In this document: positions 36,038 through 45,687 of the stretch, one piece after another
How positions within the stretch are numbered: the stretch's first letter is position 1
Layout: the number at the start of each line of letters is the position of its first letter
The notes under the pieces: generated by a model
Databases searched by the model: none
The model's input: only the letters and a program-made list of their open reading frames with translations
Told to the model about the DNA's origin: nothing
Made by a program: the position numbers and the translations under genes
Origin: Psychrobacter sp. GP33
GTDB taxonomy: Bacteria > Pseudomonadota > Gammaproteobacteria > Pseudomonadales > Moraxellaceae
Direction of reading: 5' to 3'
Length of the DNA: 64,000 nt
Assembly (NCBI RefSeq): GCF_014119005.1
Contig: NZ_JACGYX010000003.1
Location: forward strand, 348,662-412,661

Positions 36038-37198
36038 TTACTTTTCTGTCTTTACTGCCAATTTATCAAACAACGCTCCATCCACAAAAAACTTATCCAT
36101 AATGCTGTCCCAAGCTCCAAATACGGCGACTGGCTCAAAAGTTTGAATGTCTTTTAGCGTACCAGCATGGGCGGCTAACACTTCTTTATTGCTAGGACGT
36201 AAATACAGTTGTGCCATGAGCTCTTGTGCTGGTTTGTCCCACAAGGCTTTAAGATAGGCAGTTGCAGCGGCGGTAGAGCCTTTTTTATCAGTCACTGAAC
36301 TCACGATTGCCACTGGATTATCAATGTTAACGGAGTAGCTGGGATAAACAATCTCAACCTTACCTTTGGCATGCTGCGTTGCTACCAAATGCGCTTCATT
36401 TTCTGTGGTAATCAATACATCACCTAAGCCGCGCTGGGTAAAGCTAGTGGTCGCTGCACGCGCCCCATTGTCATAGGTAACCACGTTTGAAAGTACCTTT
36501 TTCATAAAGTCATTAGTCTGGGTTGGCTTATCGACTGACTCTTTAAACTGGTGTAATCCTGCACCATAGGCACCCAAAAAGGCATAGCGCGCAGTGCCAC
36601 TGGTTTTTGGATTCGGCATGACCACTTCGACATCGGCGCGCGCCAAATCGTTCCAGTCTTTGATTTGTTTAGGGTTACCGTCACGCACCAGTAAAACCAT
36701 GGTGGTGCTATAAGGGACAGCATTATCTGGAAATGCTTGACGCCAATCGGTTTTTACCAGCCCCTTTTCAACCAGCATATTCATGTCACTTTCTTGGTTT
36801 AAGGTCACAACATCTGCCTGTAGACCATTCGCCACAGATAATGCTTGCTTACTAGCGCCGCCGTGTGATTGCTTGATATCAACCTCACTATTGGGATACT
36901 GAGCTTGATACGTGCTGGTAAATAGCGGGTTGTATTCTTTATAAAAATCGCGTGACACATCGTATGAGACGTTCAGTAAGCTGATATCTTTGTTCTCAGC
37001 TGCTGCCGTATTATCCCCAGACGCCTGCTCTTTTTTGGCTTCGGTGGGGTTACAACCGCTCATTAATAATACAGTTGTGAGCGCGCCACCCATCAATACT
37101 GCACGTGATGCCATGCGAGTCTGTGCTGCCTGTAAAATAGGCGTTGTGTGATGAGATAAAGCATCTTTATGAATAGCAGCTTTAGTAATATGTGGCAT
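36038..37198 (-). CDS. sbp: Sulfate-binding lipoprotein Sbp, copy 2
   Basis: This 386-residue paralogue of the preceding Sbp has the same hallmarks: LLNVSYDVSRDFYKEYNPLF, QSHGGASKQA and NPKTSGTARYAFLGAYGAG. Its lipoprotein cleavage site is MSGC with Cys49, after an unusually long cytoplasmic lead. The two copies differ over the whole length, so the duplication is not recent. They may differ in ligand (sulfate, thiosulfate) or in conditions of expression. A GAGAG-type ribosome binding site precedes the ATG at 37198. It is the most upstream gene of the uptake group. Confidence 0.93.
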   Translation of the reverse strand: MPHITKAAIHKDALSHHTTPILQAAQTRMASRAVLMGGALTTVLLMSGCNPTEAKKEQASGDNTAAAENKDISLLNVSYDVSRDFYKEYNPLFTSTYQAQYPNSEVDIKQSHGGASKQALSVANGLQADVVTLNQESDMNMLVEKGLVKTDWRQAFPDNAVPYSTTMVLLVRDGNPKQIKDWNDLARADVEVVMPNPKTSGTARYAFLGAYGAGLHQFKESVDKPTQTNDFMKKVLSNVVTYDNGARAATTSFTQRGLGDVLITTENEAHLVATQHAKGKVEIVYPSYSVNIDNPVAIVSSVTDKKGSTAAATAYLKALWDKPAQELMAQLYLRPSNKEVLAAHAGTLKDIQTFEPVAVFGAWDSIMDKFFVDGALFDKLAVKTEK

Positions 37199-37648
37199 CG
37201 GTGGCTCTCTCTAAAAGTAACGGGATAAAAAAGGTGCGCCCATTATTAAGGCATCAGTTATTGGTTATAATTTAAATTTTCAGATTAAAAGCTATGGTAA
37301 AGACGTGGCTTAGGTTTTATCATTCAAGCGGTTAATAGGCACGGCAAGAATGAAGTAAGCACGCTGCTGACCATGAAAGCTATGCTAGCAGTTTGCACGG
37401 ATATCGCTTAGTGACAAAAGCGCTTATCAAGTGATTAACTTGGCATAAGTACGTTTATTAGCTATTCTTTAATAGTCAAGATGATAAACTGGTTATGCAA
37501 TAAGACGATAAGCCTTATATAGCAAAGGTTAAGGGAATTTTTTTGTTCTCGTTTTTACCAAGGTGGCGGCTGAGCGTTTTTGACTTATTGCTATTGCTGG
37601 CATCGTTATGCCCAAGTCCTATTTCCTTATTCTTACCGAGGTACGTTT
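37199..37648. promoter_or_regulatory. Divergent upstream region of sbp copy 2 and a lipoprotein gene
   Basis: No real gene is seen in these 450 nt. The region should carry the promoter of the sulfate uptake genes to the left and of the lipoprotein gene to the right. An AT-rich TTAAATTATAAC on the minus strand near 37265-37280 could be a -10 region. No CysB site could be confirmed by eye. Confidence 0.35.
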
Positions 37649-38227
37649 ATGACCCTATTTCCCCTAGCATCACGTTTACAGACACGCCCTTTTTTGCTAT
37701 CTACTGCCCTTATCACTGGTGTTATGCTTTTAACTGGATGTCAAAGCGGCATCTCCACTCATACAAACACGAGTGCTGAAATAAACAGCGTATCTACGCC
37801 ACTGTCAGCAGCAATATCAGCGCCAACCACAGTATCAACACAAAGCAAACTCACACCAGCGGTGCAAACGGTTATCGGTGATTACGCGACTGACGGCTAT
37901 AGCAAACGTCAGCAAGGTTATGACTGGGTCGGAGTGATGGTACGTCCGTTTGGTGACGCAGAAATTGACATTAAAGTGCGCGCACGCGGCGATATTAAAA
38001 ATCCCAGTTGCAGCTATGATGGCAAGGCGACATTAATGGGGCAAGATCAGGCACATGGCGTGATTTTTCAGACTGTGGCTAATAATAGCGTGACTTTTTT
38101 GCAGTTTAAGGACGGTAAACTGACTATTGATAGCCAAGATAAAATGGCTCTACACTATTTTTGTTCAGGGGGTGATACTTTAGCGGGTGATTATCAAAAG
38201 CTGGCAAGCCAATTGGTATTGAGTTAA
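37649..38227 (+). CDS. Putative lipoprotein, unknown function
   Basis: The 192-residue product has a lipoprotein signal peptide ending in LLTGC (Cys31), then a Ser/Thr-rich linker and a domain of about 120 residues with YDWVGVMVRPFGDAEIDIKV. The ATG at 37649 is chosen because GAGG lies 7 nt upstream and it starts the signal peptide; the frame opens earlier at 37580. The family is not recognised. Two cysteines in the domain (PSCSYDG and HYFCSGG) may form a disulfide. It lies inside the sulfur gene region but nothing ties it to sulfate metabolism. Confidence 0.72.
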   Translation: MTLFPLASRLQTRPFLLSTALITGVMLLTGCQSGISTHTNTSAEINSVSTPLSAAISAPTTVSTQSKLTPAVQTVIGDYATDGYSKRQQGYDWVGVMVRPFGDAEIDIKVRARGDIKNPSCSYDGKATLMGQDQAHGVIFQTVANNSVTFLQFKDGKLTIDSQDKMALHYFCSGGDTLAGDYQKLASQLVLS

Positions 38228-38342
38228 ATAGATGTCGTCTACCTGTAATGATACTGTCCGCTGCAGCATGTACCTTATTGATAACATTTTACGAAAGAAG
38301 TCGTTTAAAATAGTTTAGCGATGATTGATTAGAGAGGTCTAA

Positions 38343-38744
38343 ATGCTCAAGCTTAAATTGTCCATCATTGGTGTTATGCTGCTTATAGTTGCGATGATAG
38401 GCTGTAGTCATGCAGTGTCTAATCGTAATGACTCCGTAGAAAACAAAGATAACAATGCCCCAAGCAATGCGCCGAACTCGGCAGTAAAGAAAGCTGCAGA
38501 AGATATAACACTACGTGGAGATTTCAAAAGAAGTTTTGAGATTCATGAACTAGAAGCTAATGGTACGTTATATTATGTGTCGGATCCGAAGCAGCTATTG
38601 ATGGCAGCATCAGAAAAAATGGGACAAAGGCACTACTCTAAATTTTTTACTACTTGCGTCGTTGGAATGGTTGGCTCAGAGGGTGGATATGGTCCTACCA
38701 GTAAGTATCAAAATCAAATTACCGTTCATGATCTCTGCGTATAA
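38343..38744 (+). CDS. Small putative lipoprotein
   Basis: The 133-residue product begins with a lipoprotein signal peptide ending in AMIGC (Cys21). The mature part is short and polar, with an Asn-rich linker and two further cysteines near the C-terminus (TTCVVG and HDLCV). The ribosome binding site AGAGG lies 5 nt before the ATG. I do not recognise the family. A strong bidirectional terminator follows at 38848-38882 and separates it from the leftward sat gene. Confidence 0.68.
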   Translation: MLKLKLSIIGVMLLIVAMIGCSHAVSNRNDSVENKDNNAPSNAPNSAVKKAAEDITLRGDFKRSFEIHELEANGTLYYVSDPKQLLMAASEKMGQRHYSKFFTTCVVGMVGSEGGYGPTSKYQNQITVHDLCV

Positions 38745-38847
38745 CACTGTTTCTGTGATCAATTTAATGATACTTATTCAGCATCAAGCTACCTGAATTA
38801 ACTTCATCAGTCTCGAATACGGTTGCGATGATGTGACAGTAAAAATA

Positions 38848-38882
38848 AAAAAGGTAGCAAACCTAGCGTTTGCTACCTTTTT
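38848..38882. terminator. Bidirectional terminator between the lipoprotein gene and sat
   Basis: A perfect 15-bp stem (38848-38862 with 38868-38882) has a 5-nt loop and A/T runs on both sides. It serves convergent genes. Confidence 0.93.
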
Positions 38883-38906
38883 CGTATTTCATCTACGTAG
38901 TCGAAC

Positions 38907-40181
38907 TTATACTGCAGACGCACCAACCAGTTTCACTTCAGCACGCTCTTCCTTGGCGATATTGGCATAATAACGGCGCAAAATCTCTAAGACTTCTGGA
39001 CGGCTAAAGTTGTCTGGCACTTCCTCATCTTCTGATAATGCCTTACGCAACTTCGTACCCGATACTTTGACGTGCTGTGACGCATCATGCGGGCAAGTTT
39101 TACTCGATGCCATCGCGCCACACGCATTACACCAGAACGTCCAATCAATATTTAACGGCTGAGTAATTAAGTCATCTTTTTCTAACTTCTCAAAGATGGT
39201 TTGTGCATCAAAGGCACCATAATAATCGCCAACACCCGCATGGTCACGCCCAACAATCAGATGGCTACAGCCATAGTTTTGGCGGAACAGTGCATGGAGT
39301 AATGCTTCACGTGGACCGGCATAACGCATGTCTAGCGGATAACCCGCTTGAATTACAGTATCTTGTTTAAAGTAATTATCGATTAACGTTTTAATCGCTT
39401 CTTGACGGACTTCGGCAGGGATATCACCTGGTTTTAGCGCGCCAAGTAACGAATGAACCAAGACCCCGTCACAAATCTCAATTGCGATTTTAGCAAGATA
39501 TTCGTGTGAGCGGTGCATGGGGTTACGTGTTTGGAAAGCCGCAACCGTTTTCCAGCCTTTATCCGCAAGGATTTGGCGAGTTTGCTCAGGGGTTTTATAC
39601 GTTTCAGGATACAAGGTTGGGAATTCGCCTTCGCTGAGTACTTCTACACTACCGGCAATATTCACCTCATCTTGGCTGAGGACTTGTTGAACGCCTGGAT
39701 GCTCGCTGTCAGTGGTAGTGAAGACTTGCTGACACTCATGTTCTTTATCAATAGTGTAAGTTTCTTCAACGGTTAAGACACCCATAATCTCGCCACTTTC
39801 GGCAACTAGGGCAACTTTATCACCTTTATTTAGGCTATCAGCAGTGGCTTTTGGCGCAGATAAGGTAATCGGGATTGGCCAAAACAAACCCGCATTCGCG
39901 CCGGTTTGCAAACGCATATTATCGACCACGCCTTGCCAATCGGCTTGATTCATAAAGCCATCAAGTGGCGTAAAGCCGCCAATGCCCAGCATAATCAAAT
40001 CACCGCGCTCGCGTGAGCTTAATGTGATTTTCGGTAAAGTTGCGGCAAGCTTGAGCGCTTGAGCACGGAAGTCACCGGTTAATAATAACGGCTTTAGCTC
40101 TTTGCTACCATGAGGTGGTACAAGTTTTGACGTATTTTTTGAGATAGTGTCTTTTGAGGTCGTTTCGGCAAGTTGGGTCAT
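38907..40181 (-). CDS. sat: Sulfate adenylyltransferase Sat (ATP sulfurylase)
   Basis: The 424-residue enzyme makes adenosine 5'-phosphosulfate from sulfate and ATP. It is the Sat type, not the CysD/CysN type. The active-site motifs [12 protein letters not shown] and [12 protein letters not shown] are present, and the protein ends without an APS kinase domain. A C-terminal [16 protein letters not shown] holds cysteines that could bind zinc. AGGA stands 5 nt before the ATG. It is divergent from cysI across a 404-nt gap, so both may share control by sulfur regulators. Confidence 0.96.
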   Translation of the reverse strand: MTQLAETTSKDTISKNTSKLVPPHGSKELKPLLLTGDFRAQALKLAATLPKITLSSRERGDLIMLGIGGFTPLDGFMNQADWQGVVDNMRLQTGANAGLFWPIPITLSAPKATADSLNKGDKVALVAESGEIMGVLTVEETYTIDKEHECQQVFTTTDSEHPGVQQVLSQDEVNIAGSVEVLSEGEFPTLYPETYKTPEQTRQILADKGWKTVAAFQTRNPMHRSHEYLAKIAIEICDGVLVHSLLGALKPGDIPAEVRQEAIKTLIDNYFKQDTVIQAGYPLDMRYAGPREALLHALFRQNYGCSHLIVGRDHAGVGDYYGAFDAQTIFEKLEKDDLITQPLNIDWTFWCNACGAMASSKTCPHDASQHVKVSGTKLRKALSEDEEVPDNFSRPEVLEILRRYYANIAKEERAEVKLVGASAV

Positions 40182-40585
40182 GAGAATCCTAAACAGAGGG
40201 AAAATTGGGTGAAATTACCATTGATTCATTTTTGCTTGATGTTTTTGGTTAATCTTTGCATAAGCAGTCGCTAACTAGCGGATGCCTATAGGCTACCTAA
40301 CTTTCGTTATGAAAATTTATGCTGTGTTTTACTATGGATATGACTTAAAGGAATTTATCTTTAAAACATTAAGCTTATATGATGTAAAGCTGTTTGGTTG
40401 TTGAGCCGTTTTAACATGCCAAAAACTGACGGCAATACACGAAAATTATTTTTATTACTTTTTGTTCGTACTTCTTGTTGGTACTTTTCACTATTACCGT
40501 GTTTTAACCCATGGTTTATTGTTTCATTTTTGCTACCCTATCTTTTTGCTATCCGCTTTTTTAAATTTGAAATTGAGATTACGTC
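40182..40585. promoter_or_regulatory. Divergent sat-cysI promoter region
   Basis: This 404-nt gap holds no supported gene. The reading frame that opens in it overlaps cysI in another frame and is rejected. It should contain the promoters and probably the sulfur-responsive operator sites for both genes. I cannot assign a CysB site by eye. Confidence 0.4.
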
Positions 40586-42271
40586 ATGTATCAATATAAC
40601 TATGCTGATCAAACGTTGGTTGAGGAACGAGTCGCCCAATTTCGCGACCAAACTCAGCGCTTTTTGGACGGCTCGCTACCAGAAGAGCAGTTTTTACCGC
40701 TGCGTCTGCAAAACGGGCTTTATATTCAGCGTTACGCGCCCATGTTGCGTATTGCCATTCCCTACGGCTTACTTGCCAGCTATCAGTTGCGCAAATTGGC
40801 CGAGATTACCCGCTTGTATGATAAGGGTTATGGGCATTTCACCACTCGTACCAACATTCAGCTGAACTGGCCAAAATTGGAAGATGTGCCAGATATTTTG
40901 GCGCATTTAGCATCGGTGCAAATGCACGCGATTCAAACCTCGGGTAACTGTATTCGTAATACCACCACTGACCCGTATGCCGGTATTCATCAAGATGAAA
41001 TCGCTGACCCGCGTCCGTATTGTGAAATTATCCGTCAGTGGTCAACCTTTCATCCTGAGTTTGCTTTTTTACCGCGCAAATTTAAAATTGCCGTGATTGG
41101 TACGGAAAATGACCGCGCTGCCACGCAAGTCCACGATGTTGGCTTGCATGTGAAGAAAAATGAAGCCGGTGAGATAGGTTTTGAAGTGTTGGTTGGTGGC
41201 GGCTTGGGTCGTACGCCAGTGATTGGTAAAACCATTAATGAGTTCTTACCGCGCCAGCATTTGCTTAGCTACCTTGATGCGATTTTGCGCGTGTATAACT
41301 TACATGGTCGCCGTGATAATAAATATAAAGCCCGTATCAAAATCTTGGTAGAAAGCATGGGCGCGGCAGCGTTTGCCAAACTGGTCGATGCCGAATGGGA
41401 AGCGCATACCAAAGATGGCGCGCTGACCTTAAATGACGATAATTTTGCTACTGCTGCTAGCTTCTTTACTGCGCCTGATTATCAGTCGTTTGATGCGCTA
41501 CAGGTACAGTCTGAGCTGCAACAACAACTGAGTGCGGATAAAGATTTTGCCAATTGGTATACCCAAAATACCGTTGCGCATAAAGTTGCAGGCTACCGTG
41601 CGGTAGTGATTTCTCTTAAAGCTGGCTTGGTTGATGATAAATACATCCCATCTGGTGACGTCAATGCCGATCAAATGGACGCCTTAGCTGACCTATCTGA
41701 TCGTTATAGCTTTAGCGAGTTGCGCGGTACTTATCAGCAAAACCTCGTCTTTGCTGACGTACAAATCAATCATTTGTATGAGCTGTGGCAGCAATTGGCA
41801 GTGCTACATTTAGCCCGTGCCAATATTAATACTTTAACCGACATGATTGTTTGCCCCGGCTGGGATTACTGCTCACTGGCGAATGCCACCACGCATAATA
41901 TCGCTGAGCAAATCGAAAAGCAGTTTAATGACCTCGATTATCTCTACGATTTGGGCGATATCCGCCTAAATATGTCAGGCTGTATGAATGCCTGCGCCCA
42001 TCACCACACCGGCGATATCGGTATCTTGGGTGTTGATAAAAAAGGTGAGCATTGGTATCAAATCAGCTTGGGTGGTAACTCAAGCAATGATGCCAAGCTG
42101 GGCAAAATATTGGGTCGCGCAGTTGCCGCTGACGATGTTGCCAGCACCCTACAAGTTATTTTAGATACTTATCTTGAGCTGCGCGGCGATAGCGATAACC
42201 AGGTAGAACGCTTTGGTGATCTGGTCGATCGCGTTGGCATTGCCCCATTTAAGGAGAAGGTCTATGGGTAA
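40586..42271 (+). CDS. cysI: Assimilatory sulfite (or nitrite) reductase haemoprotein, CysI-like
   Basis: The 561-residue protein is a sirohaem and [4Fe-4S] reductase. The cluster ligands are seen as CPGWDYC (Cys-x5-Cys) and GCMNACAHHHTGDIG (Cys-x3-Cys). The sirohaem-binding N-terminal half contains YGHFTTRTNIQLNW and SGNCIRNTTTDP. It reduces sulfite to sulfide using six electrons. Placement with the DUF934 gene, cysH and cysG argues for sulfite rather than nitrite. The stop overlaps the next gene by 8 nt. No cysJ is nearby, so the electron donor may be ferredoxin or a separate flavoprotein. Confidence 0.93.
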   Translation: MYQYNYADQTLVEERVAQFRDQTQRFLDGSLPEEQFLPLRLQNGLYIQRYAPMLRIAIPYGLLASYQLRKLAEITRLYDKGYGHFTTRTNIQLNWPKLEDVPDILAHLASVQMHAIQTSGNCIRNTTTDPYAGIHQDEIADPRPYCEIIRQWSTFHPEFAFLPRKFKIAVIGTENDRAATQVHDVGLHVKKNEAGEIGFEVLVGGGLGRTPVIGKTINEFLPRQHLLSYLDAILRVYNLHGRRDNKYKARIKILVESMGAAAFAKLVDAEWEAHTKDGALTLNDDNFATAASFFTAPDYQSFDALQVQSELQQQLSADKDFANWYTQNTVAHKVAGYRAVVISLKAGLVDDKYIPSGDVNADQMDALADLSDRYSFSELRGTYQQNLVFADVQINHLYELWQQLAVLHLARANINTLTDMIVCPGWDYCSLANATTHNIAEQIEKQFNDLDYLYDLGDIRLNMSGCMNACAHHHTGDIGILGVDKKGEHWYQISLGGNSSNDAKLGKILGRAVAADDVASTLQVILDTYLELRGDSDNQVERFGDLVDRVGIAPFKEKVYG

Positions 42272-42866
42272 TCATCATGTGCTAAACAGCCAAGGTGTTG
42301 ATATAAGTAGTCAAGATACATGGCAGGCACTGACCACGTCTGAGCTGCCAGATGGCGTAGCTCTCACTGAGCTATCCTTGAGCGAGCTGCTGCATAAGCA
42401 AGACAAACCCGATATTCTGATTCCCCTTACTGATTTATTAAAACCAACAGGCGAACTTGCCAGCGGACTATTACAACAGGTTTATGCGCTCTTAACCGAA
42501 CATACCAGTCGTTTAGGGCTTTGGATGACCGCGAATACGGATACCGATGTGTTGGTAGGCTTGCGTGATTTTTTATTAACGCAAGCGCTAATTGTTATTC
42601 ATGTGCCCGCCTTCGCTGATGGTCGCGGCTTTAGCTTTGCCCAAACGCTACGCCAGTTAGGTTATAAAGGTGAGATTCGCATGGCAGGCGCCTTTGGTCG
42701 CGATCAAATTGCCTATTTGCTACGGGTTGGCGCTGATAGCTTTGTGCTCAGCGAACATGATGTGCAATCGGGTGTTGAGGGCGGTCTTAGCCAAGCATTC
42801 ACTGCCCTTGCCAGCTCTTATGATGGTCAAGATGCGACTGCTTTACCGATGTTTGCAGGCGTTTAG
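42264..42866 (+). CDS. DUF934 protein, sulfite reductase partner
   Basis: The 200-residue protein belongs to the DUF934 family, which is almost always encoded directly after CysI-type sulfite reductases. The C-terminal part has the typical FADGRGFSFAQTLRQLGYKGEIRMAGAFGRDQIAYLLR, given here as FADGRGFSFAQTLR and GAFGRDQIAYLLR. Its precise role is not established. The ATG at 42264 overlaps the cysI stop by 8 nt and has AAGGAG upstream, so translation is coupled. The longer frame start at 42213 lies inside cysI and is rejected. Confidence 0.92.
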   Translation: MGNHHVLNSQGVDISSQDTWQALTTSELPDGVALTELSLSELLHKQDKPDILIPLTDLLKPTGELASGLLQQVYALLTEHTSRLGLWMTANTDTDVLVGLRDFLLTQALIVIHVPAFADGRGFSFAQTLRQLGYKGEIRMAGAFGRDQIAYLLRVGADSFVLSEHDVQSGVEGGLSQAFTALASSYDGQDATALPMFAGV

Positions 42867-42976
42867 TATTAATCTCTTAAATATATTATAAGTCGTTATT
42901 GCTTTTAAATTATTGTTCTTAAATTTTTCGTTGTTTCCAAGCAACTTTTAATCAATTATCAACCTAGGATTTTATC

Positions 42977-43615
42977 ATGAGCCAATTACACTCAAATTTA
43001 GATATCGACCAAGCCAACCAAGACTTGCAAGGCAAAACGCCTGAGCAAATTGTTGAATGGGCATTAACCCAAGCTAAAAATCCAATCATTACTACTAACT
43101 TCCGTCCGTATGAATCGGCAATTTTGCATTTGGTGGCAAAACAGCGCCCTGATATCACTGTTTTATGGGTGGATTCTGGCTACAACACTGATGCCACTTA
43201 TAAGTTTGCTAATAAAGTTATCCGTGATTTAAATCTAAACGTAATCACTTATATCCCAAAACAAACTGCGGCGCATCGCGATGTAACGATGGAAGGTATT
43301 CCGGGTATTGACAACCCATTGCATGACGAATTCACTGACCAAGTTAAACTTGAGCCATTCCGCCGAGCCCTTGATGAGTTAAAGCCTGACGTGTGGTTCA
43401 ATGCCATTCGTAAAGACCAAACTGAATTCCGTCAGAATCTTGATGTACTGAGCTTGTCTAAAGATGGCGTGTTAAAAGTAGCGCCATTGTTTGAAAAAAC
43501 CGATGCCGATTTAGACGTATATCTAGAAGAAAACAGCTTACCGAACGAGTTTGACTACTTTGACCCTACTAAAGTAGAAGAGCACCGTGAATGTGGTCTG
43601 CATACTCAGCTATAA
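42977..43615 (+). CDS. cysH: CysH-type (phospho)adenylylsulfate reductase
   Basis: The 212-residue protein reduces activated sulfate to sulfite with thioredoxin or glutaredoxin. The C-terminal RECGLH with the single Cys206 is the catalytic cysteine. The cysteine pairs that bind the [4Fe-4S] cluster in APS reductases are absent; Cys206 is the only cysteine. That points to the PAPS type, yet no APS kinase is encoded in the window. It is shorter than E. coli CysH (244). AGGA lies 7 nt before the ATG. A hairpin and then a strong terminator follow. Confidence 0.9.
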   Translation: MSQLHSNLDIDQANQDLQGKTPEQIVEWALTQAKNPIITTNFRPYESAILHLVAKQRPDITVLWVDSGYNTDATYKFANKVIRDLNLNVITYIPKQTAAHRDVTMEGIPGIDNPLHDEFTDQVKLEPFRRALDELKPDVWFNAIRKDQTEFRQNLDVLSLSKDGVLKVAPLFEKTDADLDVYLEENSLPNEFDYFDPTKVEEHRECGLHTQL

Positions 43616-43634
43616 GCTTGTTTGCTAAAAAGCG

Positions 43635-43699
43635 CTGTTAAAATAAGTTTTAACAGACAGTAAAATCCCCGCTTATATAATGTAAGCGGGGGTTTTTTT
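43635..43699 (+). terminator. Tandem hairpins and terminator after cysH
   Basis: A perfect 9-bp hairpin (43635-43643 with 43648-43656) is followed by the GC-rich stem CCCCGCTTA/TAAGCGGGG (43667-43675 with 43683-43691), then T7. The second is a classic terminator. It separates cysH from cysG. Confidence 0.9.
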
Positions 43700-43880
43700 A
43701 TTCCTTCTAATACGGCTGTCAAATACAACATACCAATTTCCTCACTGCTATTCCTTTTCCCCGCATAAACTACTACTCACATTAAAAAATGGAATATGCT
43801 AATGCCAATACGCTACGTGAGCCGCCGCATGTGATAATTCATAATAGCTATATATATTAAATTGAATCATTGGTAATACT

Positions 43881-45530
43881 ATGAATACCTTTCCGCTATT
43901 TTTTAAATTAGAAGGTCGCAAAGTGCTTATCGTTGGTGGCGGTGACGTGGCCTTACGCAAAGCTGATTTGCTGAGCCGTGCTGGCGCATGTATCATGATT
44001 CTTGCGCCGAGTATCTGTGCCGAACTGCAAGCTTTGCTCACTAATGATAGCAGTGATAATAAGCATGAGCTGATTTACGAGAACTACAATAAAACCTATA
44101 TGACAGGGTCGCGTGTGATTATTGCCGCTACCGATGATGAAGCGCTAAATCATCAAATTCATGCCGACGCTACCGAATTAAATATTCCGGTGAATGTGGT
44201 CGATACACCGCATTTATGCGACTTTATTTTCCCAGCCATCGTTGATCGCAACCCGATTGTTATTGGTATCTCGTCCAACGGTAAAGCGCCGGTGCTCGCG
44301 CGTTTACTACGCGCCCGCCTTGAAACCCTCATTCCACAAGGTTATGGCAAATTAGCAAAACTTGCTGGCGAATTTCGTCACGAGGTTAAAGCCAAAATAC
44401 CGACTCTTACCGGACGTCGCCAGTTTTGGGAACGCGCCTTTGAAGGTCAAGTTAGTGAGCTGATGTTTGCCGGCAATGAAACCCAAGCAGCCGCGCAATT
44501 ACAAGCAGATTTGAACCATACTGCCGCGCAGATTAGTAAAAGTGCAGAGTTATCAAACGTCCAGACCTTATCGTTGCAAGAAAAAAACGAGGTAATTCAG
44601 TCAGAAAAACAGCCGGTTGGTGAAGTGTATATTGTTGGTGCAGGACCGGGTGACCCTGAGCTACTAACCTTTAAAGCGTTACGGTTAATGCAGCAAGCGG
44701 ATATCGTCTTTTATGATGCGTTAGTCTCGCCACAAGTGCTTGATTTGTGCCGCCGTGATGCTGATAAAGTATTTGTTGGTAAAAAACGCAGCAATCATGC
44801 CGTGGCGCAATTGGGCATCAATGAATTACTGGTCAATGCAGCAAAAGAAGGTCGACGCGTGGTACGGCTTAAAGGCGGTGATCCGTTTATTTTTGGGCGT
44901 GGTGGCGAAGAAATTGAAAGCTTGCGCACGCATCATATCCCTTATCAAGTTGTACCGGGCATTACGGCGGCAAATGCGGCTGCCAGTTATGCTGGTATTC
45001 CGCTAACCCACCGCGACCATTCTCAATCCGTGCGCTTTGTTACTGGATTTTTAAAGGCGGGCGCACCAAATGGCAACTTTAAAAACTTCCTTAATACCGA
45101 TGAGACGGTGGTCTTTTATATGGGGCTGCATTCACTAGCCCGTTTGACCGAAGGCTTAATTGATGCTGGGCGCGCTGCCGATACGCCTATTGCGATTGTC
45201 TCTAATGCCAGTATGACCAATCAGCAAGTGTTGACCGGCACCATTGGCACGATTGTTGCCTTGCAAGAACAAGCGCAATTGCCAACGCCAGCGCTACTGA
45301 TTATGGGCGATGTGGTGGCACTGCATCATGACTTGGCTTGGTATAACGTCAATCACCAGCAGCACAATCAAAATGTTAGTGACACAGATGAGAATTGGCT
45401 ACGCGGAGGCTCAGCAGCTACTCCAAAAGAGGATAACCTTTCTCGCCAGCAAGCCCATGCCTTATCAATGGTTGCAAATGTAGCCGAGCTGAAAGCGGCC
45501 GACAGCTTCGAGCAGTTGGTGATTGGTTAA
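43881..45530 (+). CDS. cysG: Sirohaem synthase CysG
   Basis: The 549-residue multifunctional enzyme makes sirohaem for the sulfite reductase. The N-terminal domain (about 1-220) has the NAD-binding GGGDVALRKADLL and performs precorrin-2 oxidation and iron insertion. The second (about 245-490) is uroporphyrinogen-III methyltransferase with VYIVGAGPGDPELLT and VPGITAANAAASYAGIPLTH. About 60 further residues after the methyltransferase are polar and not typical of E. coli CysG (457 residues). The gene follows cysH but has its own promoter region of about 180 nt after the cysH terminator. Confidence 0.95.
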   Translation: MNTFPLFFKLEGRKVLIVGGGDVALRKADLLSRAGACIMILAPSICAELQALLTNDSSDNKHELIYENYNKTYMTGSRVIIAATDDEALNHQIHADATELNIPVNVVDTPHLCDFIFPAIVDRNPIVIGISSNGKAPVLARLLRARLETLIPQGYGKLAKLAGEFRHEVKAKIPTLTGRRQFWERAFEGQVSELMFAGNETQAAAQLQADLNHTAAQISKSAELSNVQTLSLQEKNEVIQSEKQPVGEVYIVGAGPGDPELLTFKALRLMQQADIVFYDALVSPQVLDLCRRDADKVFVGKKRSNHAVAQLGINELLVNAAKEGRRVVRLKGGDPFIFGRGGEEIESLRTHHIPYQVVPGITAANAAASYAGIPLTHRDHSQSVRFVTGFLKAGAPNGNFKNFLNTDETVVFYMGLHSLARLTEGLIDAGRAADTPIAIVSNASMTNQQVLTGTIGTIVALQEQAQLPTPALLIMGDVVALHHDLAWYNVNHQQHNQNVSDTDENWLRGGSAATPKEDNLSRQQAHALSMVANVAELKAADSFEQLVIG

Positions 45531-45558
45531 AATTAGAAGTTCTTCATTTATATAATAA

Positions 45559-45590
45559 CCCTCACTCGTCATTGCACTGGTGGGGGTTTT
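45559..45590 (+). terminator. Terminator after cysG
   Basis: CCCTCAC (45559-45565) pairs with GTGGGGG (45580-45586), with one wobble pair, followed by TTTT. It is a weaker but plausible terminator. Confidence 0.65.
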
Positions 45591-45687
45591 GCTATGTGTA
45601 CTTATATATACCGCTTGTCTTATGCAGCAAACCCCACCAATTCTTGCTAGAATAATCACTGTCCTCACTTCTTAATTAAGTCTAACT

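Noticed and set aside
40398..40865. Rightward 155-residue frame upstream of and overlapping cysI
   Set aside because: Its 3' half lies inside cysI in another frame and its 5' half is Phe/Leu-rich low-complexity translation of AT-rich intergenic DNA. There is no ribosome binding site or family pattern.
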